Shown in pieces: positions 39,001-64,000 of a DNA stretch of 64,000 nt. The DNA lies in the NCBI GenBank assembly GCA_900708905.1, contig CAADRB010000004.1, forward strand, positions 4,405,873-4,469,872, given 5' to 3'. The first letter of the stretch is position 1. Every line of letters starts with the position of its first letter. The translations under genes and the position numbers were made by a program. This DNA is from Hymenolepis diminuta. Its lineage: Eukaryota; Platyhelminthes; Cestoda; Cyclophyllidea; Hymenolepididae. A model generated the notes under the pieces. It was not told the DNA's origin and ran no database searches. It was given only the letters and a program-made list of their open reading frames with translations.

Positions 39001-39788
39001 CTTACTGCCAAGTTAACTTCTTTTTAGTCCATCGCATTTTAGGTTCGCCGATAAGATATCTTTTCGTCCTTCGAAGTCCCCCTGACCTTTGTTCCGATTG
39101 GCTAAAACTCTCATCTGGATCAATATCAGGGTTTCCACATCTGGGTGTAGAGAGTAGCTCGAGGGTTCTAGAATCTAATCTCGCGGTGATGGGTAGACCA
39201 TATCGCTTCTGGAAAGTCTTCAATGCATCACGGTAAAGTTTATTTGGATTTGTCATCGCCGTCACATCAGATTGTAGTCGTCTTGAAAATATGCTTAGCC
39301 CGGAAGGTATGGGGTCTCCAGAGTTTCTTCTTTCCGGTGGATTCAAATAACCATATTGATGCAATAAGCTCTAAAGAAAGAGAAATATTAAACTCAATTA
39401 CATTTAAGTATCAAAAACATTACTTATAAAACAAAATTGAAGTTTTCAATTTTCAAATCAGATTGATCTACTTAATGAATGACTTTTTGGTTACTGAAAA
39501 ATAACTAGACCTGATCACAAGACATGTAAACTTGAATATACTATAGTTTATCTGTGCAGTTTTAAATGGAGGTGAAAAAATTATATTTTTTGCAAATATT
39601 TGGGTTAATTTAATTTTCGACGAAAATGATACAGAAATAGATAAATGATTTATCCAATTTAAACTTACAATGGCCTGATGGGTGCTAATTGGGGGTTTAT
39701 TAAATTTCGTCGGAAGGGAGAAGGAGGAGGAAATGAGAAGACTTAAAACAAAAGCTAAAATTGGACTGAGTGGGTGTAGCGTTCCCAT
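32545..39788 (-). CDS. secreted matrix metalloproteinase with hemopexin domain, complete, 567 residues
   Basis: Ten exons on the minus strand join into 568 codons. Order: signal peptide (1-24, hydrophobic core ILAFVLSLLISSS), propeptide with the cysteine switch PRCGNPD (116-122, Cys118), furin-type RRTKR (140-144), catalytic domain, Pro/Lys-rich hinge (317-337), and a four-blade hemopexin domain closed by Cys353 and Cys564. Such enzymes are secreted as zymogens and cleave extracellular matrix. The catalytic zinc site HELGHSMGLGH (272-282) and the Met-turn Met290 are intact, as are His216, Asp218, His231 and His248 for structural zinc. There are no fibronectin repeats, membrane anchor or GPI-like tail. 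The ATG at 39788 is chosen because the signal peptide follows directly. All nine donors are GT. Family is certain; a one-to-one vertebrate MMP match is not implied. Confidence 0.95.
33034..35659 (-). other. metalloproteinase intron 8 (2.6 kb), no recognised content
   Basis: GTAATT donor (minus strand, 35659 downward) and TTAAG acceptor ending at 33034, joining G|AC (Asp). AT-rich; short open frames only. No repeat recognised. Confidence 0.55.
36801..39788 (-). CDS. metalloproteinase exons 1-6: signal peptide, propeptide, catalytic domain, hinge
   Basis: Exons (high to low coordinate): 39788-39669, 39370-39006, 38247-38057, 37600-37493, 37093-36932, 36863-36801. Exon 1 is the signal peptide and first propeptide residues. 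Exon 2 holds the peptidoglycan-binding-like propeptide (LKTFQKRYGLPITARLDSRT), the cysteine switch and the RRTKR cleavage site, and begins the catalytic domain (RWTKKKLTW). Exon 3 holds AFNKWSSVADLDF and the first structural-zinc ligands. Exon 4 holds GGVLAHAFYPMPEP and the AGDAHFDDEE loop. Exon 5 holds the zinc helix and Met-turn, and exon 6 the hinge. Phases are consistent throughout. Confidence 0.94.
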
Positions 39789-40691
39789 GGTGCTGTGCGT
39801 AGAATATGGCTTGAGCACGTGTATCGGTGGCCTTTTATCACAAGTACGTTTTCAAGGTCATGCACAGGATGATTGAAGAATAAAGTCTACCGGACAGGCT
39901 GAATCGCACCACACACCCACTTTATCCGCTTGCAAACTTCAGATGACGTGCGATTTCGCATGCACCAATGAAACTCCGCAGAATGTTTTCTGGCCCGTTT
40001 ATTGGTCAAAAATACACCGGTTTTATTGGTTAATGAAAGGTTTGTGCAATAGCTTAAGGTGAATCTTAGTCATAACATTTACGACCAGCTGTTCTTCATA
40101 GCGCGCCAGGCATTTAACTATATATTATTTTTATGTTAGTTGGAAGAGGCAAAAAAATAAACAATCATGGTACTGATATTTCGGACATATTGAATCATTC
40201 AAAAGTGCCAGAGGTATTTGAGTTTGGAGGAAGTTCTTATGAAGGAAGAAAAAGCGACTTCTGATGGTAGATCCTCACCTATTTCATTCTGATTAAACAT
40301 TTCTAAATTCTTTCAAAACCGGTAATGAAACCTCACGAGCAAAAGCAGCAATCTTCAAGCTATGTTTATCAAGCTAATATAAAAATACTTAAATAATGTT
40401 TTCTCTCTTACTTGATTAATCAAACCGATAATTAATATGAAAAGTAATTATACAGTTGAAATTATTTTTTGTAAATAAAGGATCTGCAGCACTTTTAAGG
40501 AGAAGCAATGTCCTCTCTGTTTACTCGGTTCATAGTAAACAAAAGAACAAGAACAAGAGCGGAATTTAAAGATCTTACAATGTCGGATTAGCAGAACCTT
40601 TGAAATCACAAGATTTAAGATTAGAAGGGTAAGCACAAGTATAAAAGTGAAATTTTCAAAAGTATGATTATCTACCGGGTATTACCTCTAA

Positions 40692-40729
40692 TATTAATTC
40701 ATTCTATGAATTCATAGAATGAATTAATA
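40692..40729. repeat. 38-bp perfect palindrome
   Basis: The sequence from TATTAATTCATT through the central GAATTC (40708-40713) to AATGAATTAATA is its own reverse complement with no spacer. It lies about 0.9 kb upstream of the metalloproteinase start codon. Confidence 0.95.
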
Positions 40730-41077
40730 AATGCATTAATACATCTCTAAATATTATACTTGACATTATCAGTGATGCCTCACAACAATTTCTCAATCGG
40801 TTTTATCTATTTTTCCCTTTAGCATAGTGCAAGGCCATTATTACTCATTGAAATAGTTTGATACACCTCCACTATTACTATATATTGAATGAATAACTCA
40901 ATAACTGAAACATTTTTTGGTGAATTATCGAAAAAAACCTGAAAGAACAAAATTAGTAACTCTTAGTTATAGATTTCAGATCGACTACTGTCATTATATG
41001 GAATCTGGATTTTTGGGTGAAAATCAATGAGGTTGACGGATGACTGCAATTTCCAAAATAATTCTCCTTTCCCATCG

Positions 41078-41325
41078 CATATGAACATACTTCGGTTTTT
41101 CGTCAGTGCCTGTGGATCAAACCCCTACCTGCTATTTAGTCGAGTTCATCGATTCTCCTCTTTTTCTATAACTATCCCGTTCCATTTAAAGGTACACACA
41201 CATACACGGCTCTTACGCTTCTGTCGTTCTCCTCTTACTCGCCCGATTTCAGTTGCTTGCTGTTGTTAGCTGGCAGCCAATAGCTGTTACTCCAACCTCA
41301 GTAAATTGGTGACCCTGTACAAAAC
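41078..41325 (+). repeat. dispersed repeat family 2, copy A, LTR-like end
   Basis: Shares ordered blocks with 55365-55702 (minus) and 61597-62020 (plus): CGGTTTTTCGTC, ATCGATTCTCCTCTTTTTCT, GTTCCATTTAAAGGTACAC, and TTGTTAGCTGGCAGCCAATA. Its right end reads AAATTGGTGACCCTG. TGGTGACC is the usual start of a tRNA-Trp-type primer-binding site in Ty3-like retrotransposons, so this may be an LTR remnant. Confidence 0.55.
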
Positions 41326-44300
41326 TCGCACTTTTTTGAACTACAACGAAAAACGATTTCATTAGTCGTAGATTTAATAGACTGAATATTTCAGAAGATT
41401 TCATATTTCTCGAGTCACAGTTTCACGTTTTCGAAATAACTAGCCAGCCTGTGCCTCCTCAAGGGGCTAATAAGGTATCTTACAAATTTTATAAATGTTA
41501 TTTGAATTAAAATTCATACAACAGCAAAAAAATAAGAAATTTATTTTATTCTTTCTTTGATTAGAACAGTGGATAATTGTGGAATATTATAGTGCATTTT
41601 TTACGATTATTTACTGTTGATAAATATTTTAAATTATCAAAAGTTTAATCTAGGAAAAAATCCCATTAAAAGTAACTACAATTTTATCTGAAAACAATTC
41701 ACTTATCACAAAATTGTCAGAATAATGAGAACAAATTTTACATGTTTGTATGTAAATTAAAAGCAGCGACTTTTTATATTTCTCTCAAATTTGGACGAGA
41801 TCACCCGTAAATTTGCGTACCTAAATTGTGTGTCAGGATTTTGCCGCGGCTGCATGTTTTATAATCCACCAAGATTATGCAAACCTCGGTTAACTAATTA
41901 GATTCAACGCAAGGATATTCCTCAAATCCATTAGCTTGAGTTTTAATAGTTTATACTTACTGCATTTTTTAATTAAATGCCCATTCTGGGAAAAGAGCAC
42001 TTGAATTATTGTAAGCATATGTTATTAAACACATTTATAACCGTCTTTATCTTTTTTCCCTAAACCGCCGGGCGGATAGTGAAGAAGTCCGGAAAGGAAT
42101 GAATTAGATCTAACGCGTCATGTTCTTGGTCAAAATGTTGTCTTGAAATTTCACAATTTTGGAATTTTGGGGTAGAAAGTTATAATTGAACAAACGAAAC
42201 TTTCTGATTAAACGAGAGGTTCTTCTCCTTTTATCTAATTCGTTAAAGATTCCCATTTATCTATTTAGAGTAATTCTTCGAAAAACTAAACCTTCACTAA
42301 ATTTCCAAAATTCATTGAGGAAAGTGCTAACCAAATAGCTCCAATTCGATGACAATTGATTCTCGGGTGAGTATCGTGAAGATCATCATTTTCTTGCAGT
42401 ATCATTCCTGTTTTATAAATATTCCCTAAGACACTAAGTTTCGCATTAAACTCACTAGCAACCTTTTTAAACAATCAATGCATAAAGGGATGAGATTAAA
42501 TCGAACTTCTTTTCTCATTTTTAATACAAAAGCTCAAGCACTTTATATATTTTGACAATAGAATAGGTAGCGATTTTATCTGTAATTATACGGATATCTG
42601 ACAAAAAATACAAAAGCAACAAAAGTGCTCTCAAAATACTTTGTTCAGAGGAGAGGTATTCTGAGAAGCACACATTTAGTACCTAAGATGATATTCACTG
42701 TACTTATATTCACTTTCTCTTCACCTTCAGACTAAAAAAACATGAGCTGGAAGTTTGACAATTGTGGACAACAGGTGGAAGTTTATTTTACCATTTCAAC
42801 ATTTAATGATGGAGATTAATTTCAAATAGTTGAAATTTCACCATTTAACACTGATAGGACTACCTCCAAGACTCACCTTGTTATGGGCAGTGAGTGGATT
42901 ATTTATTAGTAATAAATAATTTACCCACTTTCAGGATTTCATATAAACTTCTAACCTTTTGAAATGCTTTCATTTGAAATAATTATTAATGCAAATTTAA
43001 TTTTGAACATGAATGATTTTCTATTTTTAACATAATCTGATGTAAGTTGCCAAATCCTTCGACTACATTCAAAATAGTTACTTTGACCTCCTCTCCCTCG
43101 CTAATCAAAGTTGACAAAACTGGAGGTGGATAGCAAGAAGCTTAGTAGAAAGTTTGCGCCCTACCACATCTCTTATTGACCAGAACAATTTGTTTGGTCA
43201 TCTATATCACCTAATGTTCACTAATGAGTACAGATCTGCTTGATCTGGCTTGACGGACATGCACGTTAATTACTGCGCAGAATTAAACGTGTACTAGAGA
43301 GCTTGAAGTAACTAATAAGTGTTAGTTTTCAAAATTCATGTTTAAACTGCAGTTCTTATTCTCCCAATCTCTAATTCACGCGCGTCTCTTTTGGAAGCAT
43401 AATTACATACTCAGCCCATGTATTCAATGTCAACTCGACTTGATTCATTAAAGGAGCTGTTTACCTTCTTAAACGTATGCATTTACATGCGACCTATTAA
43501 TCAATGTCTATTATCAACCACCTTGGGGAAAAATTAGAACACTTTAGGCCTTAGAACTCAAACTTAGGGAAGAATCCAAATCCTCCACAGGCATTTTTTC
43601 TGAATTCCCATGGTTCATTTTAAGAATCCCAAAGTCATTAATTCCAATCTAGGATAAACATCATTTTACGTGAGCTCATGCTCACGGAGCAGTAAAATGA
43701 TAATTTTATTCACTGATTAAAACTTACATTTAATTAATTCCTGACGAAATATCCCACGGTATATCTCCGATGACTCCATTAGCCGGGACTTCTGACTATG
43801 CCAACCGCTGAGTCAGTTGCAACCAACTTGTTATCCTGTATCCTTTTATACTTGATATAGTTGTTCCTTTTTAATCTCCTCAATAAATCAGTTTAAGGAA
43901 CCTGCCGACTCCTGAATCTCTCTCCCACTCTTGTATCACTTCCTCCCTATCTCTGTCATTTCTCAATAAAGTTCTGTTCTCTTCTTTAATCTTGGGTCTC
44001 TTTACCTTCCACAAACTTGTACTTCCTACAGATTCTTCAGGCGTTAATCCAGTCACTGCTTGACTTTTACGTTATCCTTAACATCTTCGACACATGTGCC
44101 ACCTGCAATCAAACGAATTACAAGTTGCTTATGAAATTAGGCAATACGAAGATACACATGAATGCAAGCATCCATTCGTAAAAATTGGATGCAAAATGAA
44201 ATTTTGAATTCAACAATCTTCAGATTTAAGCTCTAAGTGAAACCAATATGCTCAAACTACAAAGGTTGTAATAATAAAGTGGGATCAATGGTCTGTCCGA

Positions 44301-44592
44301 CTCTAAAAAATCTTCGTCAAGACTCACAAAAGTAGTCTGAAAGATCTATTATGGTTTCATATAACTAAATTAACAGAACAGTAAGATATCCACAAAATTT
44401 TTTAACTAATCGATACCCGAAAGCGTCAGCTTTCACCCTGTATAATTCCTGTCCTTCCTTTAAAATCCGCAATTTCACAAGTATAATAAACCGTACGATT
44501 AAATAAACAATTTTCCATCCACAATTAAATAAATATGTTCAAAGTAAGAGCAAAATGGACAAGTCATTTGATTTTGCGGCCACGCTTTCCAT

Positions 44593-47500
44593 TCATCCAT
44601 ACAAATATTGAGCCAGGGGGTAGCGTATTCCAAATGCTAAACACGAGCATAACACCTACATTGAGACACAAATTGTCAGTATATAAAAATGGGCTACTAA
44701 CGCAATTTAAGTAGATCTACCTGAATAACAAGAAGGTATGTGGTGACACGAGATTCAGCCATGGGTCCAGCAAGACGCAAAAAGAGATTGATGACAGTAA
44801 GATTGTCAATAGTGACAGATTCGCCTGAATCCGCTTCCTCCTTCGCGTCTAGATCCACACAGACAGGATCTGCAACCGCAAGATGTGTCAGTCTTAAGGC
44901 CAGGAGTATTCGCAGACACAGTCGTCCCAGTGGAGAGAGTGAACTCAGATGCATTGATACCATGCTTGGGTAGAGCACGTTGCTTTTCTCACAGAACCTA
45001 AACTCATTTTATAAAACTTTACATGACTCACTACTGAAGTGCATATTACAAAACGGTAACTTGCCGGGGGAGGCGATGTCTGGGACAGGGAATAAGTCGA
45101 AAAAGCTGTGGCAGACTGAGAATGAAATTAAAGACTTGTGGGATGAAGAAAAGCATCAGAGTTTTGCTAAAGTGGCCGAGAATACCCACAACGGCGAATG
45201 TCATGCCAGCGAAGTAGCAGAAGGTATCACCGACAAAAATCGTTGCAGGAAACCTAGAAAACAAGCACTTGAATAAATTGTTTCTTAAACGAAAACTGCG
45301 TACATTCATTTTGTCAAACAACTTGCCAATTTTTTTGCAACAGAGCAAAAGTAACGCCTGTAAATGGCAGGAGGAAATAGAATGAAAACAGATGGGATCT
45401 CCATTCTGTTCCTAGAAAAAAGAAATCGGAGATTTAATTACTGAAAATCTCTTACAGTATTCCGAAAAAACTATAATGATTCGGGACTATTATTATTCAA
45501 ACAGCTTCAGACGGGAGCAAACGCTGCCATCAATTACGAAAGTCAACTCTACAAATACTAAACTACTCAAAAGGAGGAAATGCTTATAAAACATGTAAAA
45601 CTTTACCTTGACTTCGCTGTTCTAACTGTCAGATGATTAATTTTATCGGTTGTTCATCGACCAACAAAGAACGCAAAATCCGTCAACTTCCGTGTCGTAC
45701 AATTTATCACAACTAGAGTCCCATTCGCTCAAACCTGACGTTTTTCTCTTTCACTATTTTACTGGCGAGCACGTCAGTTCATGGAACCCAGGAGATAAAT
45801 TGCATAAAATCAATCTAACTTATGATCAGGAAATTAAAATTGTGTAATTTCAACACTTACGCCAACAATATAGCATAGCCTCCTTTTATTGTAACGAAAA
45901 GATGCTTAAGTTTTGATATTAAACAACCAAACCAACTTTAAATCAATTTTATATATTAATTGAACAATAGTAAAAAATACAAAGATATGCATGTAGTGGT
46001 ACTAGCAAGTACATTACATTTAAGCGGGAAATACATTACAACCGTTTGAAAATACAACTTCAGAGGGTGAAGTATTATCTAGATTCAAAGCAAGAAATCC
46101 TAATTAGATGGCAAGCGTGTAGGAGAAAAATTACGTTGAAAGAATTCAGCTGATTAAAAAGACATTACACAAATCAACGACCGAATACACAGTTAAAACG
46201 AAAACTTGTGAAACACGGTGAGGTTAGGAGAGAATTAAAGAAATAAACGGACATATTTAACCGGAATTCATCTCAAATACTTTTATGGAAAAAATAACCA
46301 GAAATATCGTCATTTAAAAAAATAATCAGTTAAAAGTCCACTGGTAAACAATCGTTTAAACAATCAAGAAGGGGACTTAAAGATCGACGCATATACTTCA
46401 GTAACAGTACAAAGGTCCAATAGATTTATGCATAATTAAGAAAAATTAAATGTGCTATTATTCTTCCGATATTAGTTTCGTTATTTCCATCAAATACATT
46501 GTAAAATTGAATCAGAGAGCATCAAATTTTATCATTTGAAGCAGTCTGCAGAAATCTAGTTAAGTAAATAACTTCACTTAAAATTTTTACTTAATAAAAT
46601 GCACATAGAAATAAAACAAAATTCGAGTGATAAGTGACATAACAAGTAAATTTACTATGTTTCTATGTTCCGAAAATTGAATGAAAATGGAAAGAGACCA
46701 TTGGGAGAAAAAAACAACACACCGTTAAATTCAATGAGGTTGAAAACAATAACCGATAAAGCAATGGCAACGCTTTGACCGGCTTCAAGTCCATTTATAC
46801 CCGCATAGATATTTATTGCATTTGTGCAGAAAACTGCGAGCATTCCCATGTAAACATAGTAGAGGGGACCTGAAGGAGAATGAATGGAATAAGTGCATAA
46901 TTATTTGGTATTTCGAAGTAGTATGTAGAGTAAATAGAACAACAAACACCTATGTCAACGCTAGTACCGAGATAGCGATGCAGAAACAGAGGGACAGCAA
47001 TATGTGTGGTCCCAATATTTGCAATATGAACCATCAAAATAGGTAGACTAGAAAGCGTCGGCAAGATAAGTTTGTGCCTCCATCGAAGATTCAAGACATC
47101 ATCCGCAAAACCCAAAAATATCATGCAACATATTGAAAGAAGAGCAGCAAGAAATGGAATAAGCTAAATGATAGGCAATTAAAATAATCAAACGATTACC
47201 CTAGTTTTAAATAAAATAGATTGTTCTGCTAATATATCATCATCAGATAGAGAAGGCTCAGAGGAAAAAAGATCATAGAGTCGTATCGACTGAATGATAT
47301 GTTTTCGAAAAGGAAGAGGGATAAAAAGAAACATAATATTAATGTAAACGGTTGCAGCGAGGACGCCTTGGGCTTCTGGTCTAAATAATTTAAATACATA
47401 TTCTTTAATAAACAAAAAGCTTACATTACGGGTCGATTAGGTTTATTCATGTCAGCCCCATGAAGACCAGCCTTTATAAAGACTGGACCAAATGACTTTA

Positions 47501-47609
47501 ACAAAGACTTTGTAAGAAAATATCCAACAATGGACAGAAAACTAATAACGCAAAACTCTAATCCAAATTTATCAAGTGAAATCTTCTCAGGAGACATTTG
47601 GTTTGACAT
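44593..47609 (-). CDS. DPAGT1: UDP-GlcNAc:dolichyl-phosphate GlcNAc-1-phosphate transferase, complete, 446 residues
   Basis: Eight exons (high to low): 47609-47425, 47380-47200, 47163-46950, 46869-46723, 45411-45327, 45253-45065, 44997-44721, 44655-44593. The product matches DPAGT1/ALG7 along its length. This multi-span ER membrane enzyme transfers GlcNAc-1-phosphate from UDP-GlcNAc to dolichyl phosphate, the first step of N-glycan precursor synthesis. Signature blocks are present: IPEAQGV (62-68), [20 protein letters not shown] (134-153) with the Asp pair 143-144, [17 protein letters not shown] (210-226), [26 protein letters not shown] (277-302), PCPRHRLPR (326-334) and the final [13 protein letters not shown]. 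It is longer than human DPAGT1 (408 residues), with an expanded polar loop at about 88-122 and a longer segment at about 358-395. Introns 5 and 6 use GC donors. It shares its upstream region with DDX41. Confidence 0.96.
44998..45064 (-). other. DPAGT1: GC-AG intron 6 of DPAGT1 (67 bases)
   Basis: The minus-strand donor is CCG|GCAAGT, with GC at 45064-45063, and the acceptor is GAGTTTAG. The junction CG|G TTC keeps the frame: HRLPR then [15 protein letters not shown] alternative (CAA|GTTACC) would need a poor acceptor (TGTGAG) to stay in frame, so the GC donor is preferred but less certain than in intron 5. Confidence 0.7.
45254..45326 (-). other. DPAGT1: GC-AG intron 5 of DPAGT1 (73 bases)
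   Basis: The minus-strand donor is TTG|GCAAGT, with GC at 45326-45325, and the acceptor is TTTTCTAG. The junction TG|G TTT CCT gives [11 protein letters not shown], aligning residue for residue with NWYPSRVFVGD of vertebrate DPAGT1. Using the downstream GT (CAA|GTTGTT) puts the next exon out of frame. Confidence 0.85.
45412..46722 (-). other. DPAGT1 intron 4 (1.3 kb), no recognised content
   Basis: GTGTGT donor and TTTCTAG acceptor join G|GA (Gly) in the [13 protein letters not shown] stretch. AT-rich, nothing recognised. Confidence 0.6.
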
Positions 47610-47900
47610 TAACCATCAATAGATACAAACGGAGTGACCTAGAACTATTCTATGTTGGAACGCAAATAACAAGTCGCAAGATAGTTTATATTGTCATTAT
47701 TAGCAAAAATATTTCACTATTGAAAAATTACAAATATATCATTAATACTTTAAGGTAATTATAAAGCTCAGAAATTTACGGAGTACATGGACCAGCAATG
47801 CGAACAATCTTTTAATAAATGACGTATTTTGACCTTAAATATTTAATTGGCAGATGCTAAAAAATATTTAAGGTTAACAGTAGTAATTTCGTGCATCAAG
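47610..47900. promoter_or_regulatory. shared divergent promoter interval of DPAGT1 and DDX41
   Basis: About 291 bases separate the DPAGT1 ATG (47609, minus) from the proposed DDX41 ATG (47901, plus). The interval must hold both 5' untranslated regions and promoters. A CRE-like TGACGTA lies at 47820-47826 and a 13-bp inverted repeat at 47832-47874. No clear TATA box. Confidence 0.65.
47832..47874. promoter_or_regulatory. 13-bp perfect inverted repeat with 17-base loop, upstream of DDX41
   Basis: The left arm ACCTTAAATATTT (47832-47844) is the exact reverse complement of the right arm AAATATTTAAGGT (47862-47874). It ends 27 bases before the proposed DDX41 ATG, so it could be a protein-binding site or a leader hairpin. 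Confidence 0.8.
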
Positions 47901-63585
<15,685 letters not shown>

Positions 63586-64000
63586 GGGCTACTCGTGGTG
63601 CATTGCACTTTTATTAACTGTAAATAGAGCTGTTGACTTTTTAACGAAAAGTCTTGGATTAATTCATCTACGATGTTGGTCTAATTTGAGCTAATAGAAC
63701 TTTAAAGCCTTCATTGTGTATAATAGTCTCCATTAAAAGAAATGCTTAACTCAGAAGGAGACATTAGGTTCATCTACGACAAAAATGGGAATTTTATATG
63801 TGGACTTATGTCCTCATTCAACGGTGATTATTACCTTTGATTTGAATAATAGCCAAGGTAAAAAGGTTACTGTATATGGGTTGGGTGAATTGTTTTCCGG
63901 TCTGAGAAAAGTGGTTGGATGTGACTAATGGTATACGTGATTATCTAGACTCCGAAGACAAGGTCTATGTTTAAGAGGTGGTAAATGCGGGTCCTAGATT
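63586..64000 (+). other. DDX41: DDX41 3' untranslated region and downstream sequence
   Basis: Sequence after the TGA is AT-rich. An ATTAAA variant at 63732-63737 is the best polyadenylation hexamer seen. No other gene is recognised before the window ends. Confidence 0.5.

Larger units (their letters stand above)
39789..44592. other. intergenic interval between the metalloproteinase and DPAGT1
   Basis: It should hold the metalloproteinase promoter (right of 39788) and the DPAGT1 3' end (left of 44593). Recognised content is a 38-bp perfect palindrome (40692-40729) and a copy of repeat family 2 (about 41078-41325). A pyrimidine-rich stretch with two AATAAA hexamers (43882 and 43975) resembles an LTR fragment but is unproven. 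No protein-coding exon was recognised. Confidence 0.5.

Noticed and set aside
44740..44973. Plus-strand open frame at the DPAGT1 3' end
   Set aside because: The minus strand here encodes DPAGT1 exon 7 with family similarity and good splice sites.
45063..45064. Reading the DPAGT1 exon 6 donor as GT (CAA|GTTACC)
   Set aside because: It is in frame only with a weak TGTGAG acceptor; the GCAAGT donor with the TTTAG acceptor fits consensus better, though this is the least certain of the four GC introns.
46816..47046. Plus-strand open frame over DPAGT1 exons 3-4
   Set aside because: It spans a DPAGT1 intron on the opposite strand and has no similarity of its own.

Overview
The window is a stretch of an AT-rich animal nuclear chromosome. 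Genes are split by many spliceosomal introns, from under 70 bases to 6.4 kb. Repeats are mostly old and diverged, and there is one 50-N assembly gap (12743-12792). Gene content and protein style fit a flatworm, perhaps a tapeworm. That placement is inference; nothing here fixes the species.

Four conserved genes can be read exon by exon. (1) Positions 81-30098, plus strand: the C-terminal 1423 residues of DIP2 in 21 exons, covering both FAAL-like adenylate-forming domains to the stop codon; the N-terminus lies left of the window. (2) Positions 32545-39788, minus strand: a complete 567-residue secreted matrix metalloproteinase in 10 exons, with signal peptide, cysteine switch, furin-type site, zinc catalytic domain, hinge and four-bladed hemopexin domain. 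(3) Positions 44593-47609, minus strand: complete DPAGT1/ALG7 (446 residues, 8 exons), the first enzyme of dolichol-linked glycan assembly. (4) Positions 47901-63585, plus strand: DDX41, a DEAD-box helicase with a C-terminal CCHC zinc knuckle (about 641 residues, 8 firm coding exons plus a proposed ATG-only first exon).

DIP2 and the metalloproteinase converge tail to tail. DPAGT1 and DDX41 diverge from a shared interval of about 290 bases that holds a 13-bp hairpin and a CRE-like site. The genes are neighbours with unrelated housekeeping or extracellular roles; I see no pathway linking them.

The non-coding sequence holds a dead mariner transposon with recognisable terminal repeats in the last DIP2 intron, a tRNA-derived SINE-like family (at least six copies), a second dispersed family with an LTR/primer-site-like end (three copies), a weaker third family, and a 38-bp perfect palindrome. 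The most unusual signal is splicing: four of about 44 readable introns use GC-AG ends, two in DIP2 and two in DPAGT1, each required to keep the conserved reading frame. I found no convincing wholly new multi-gene system.
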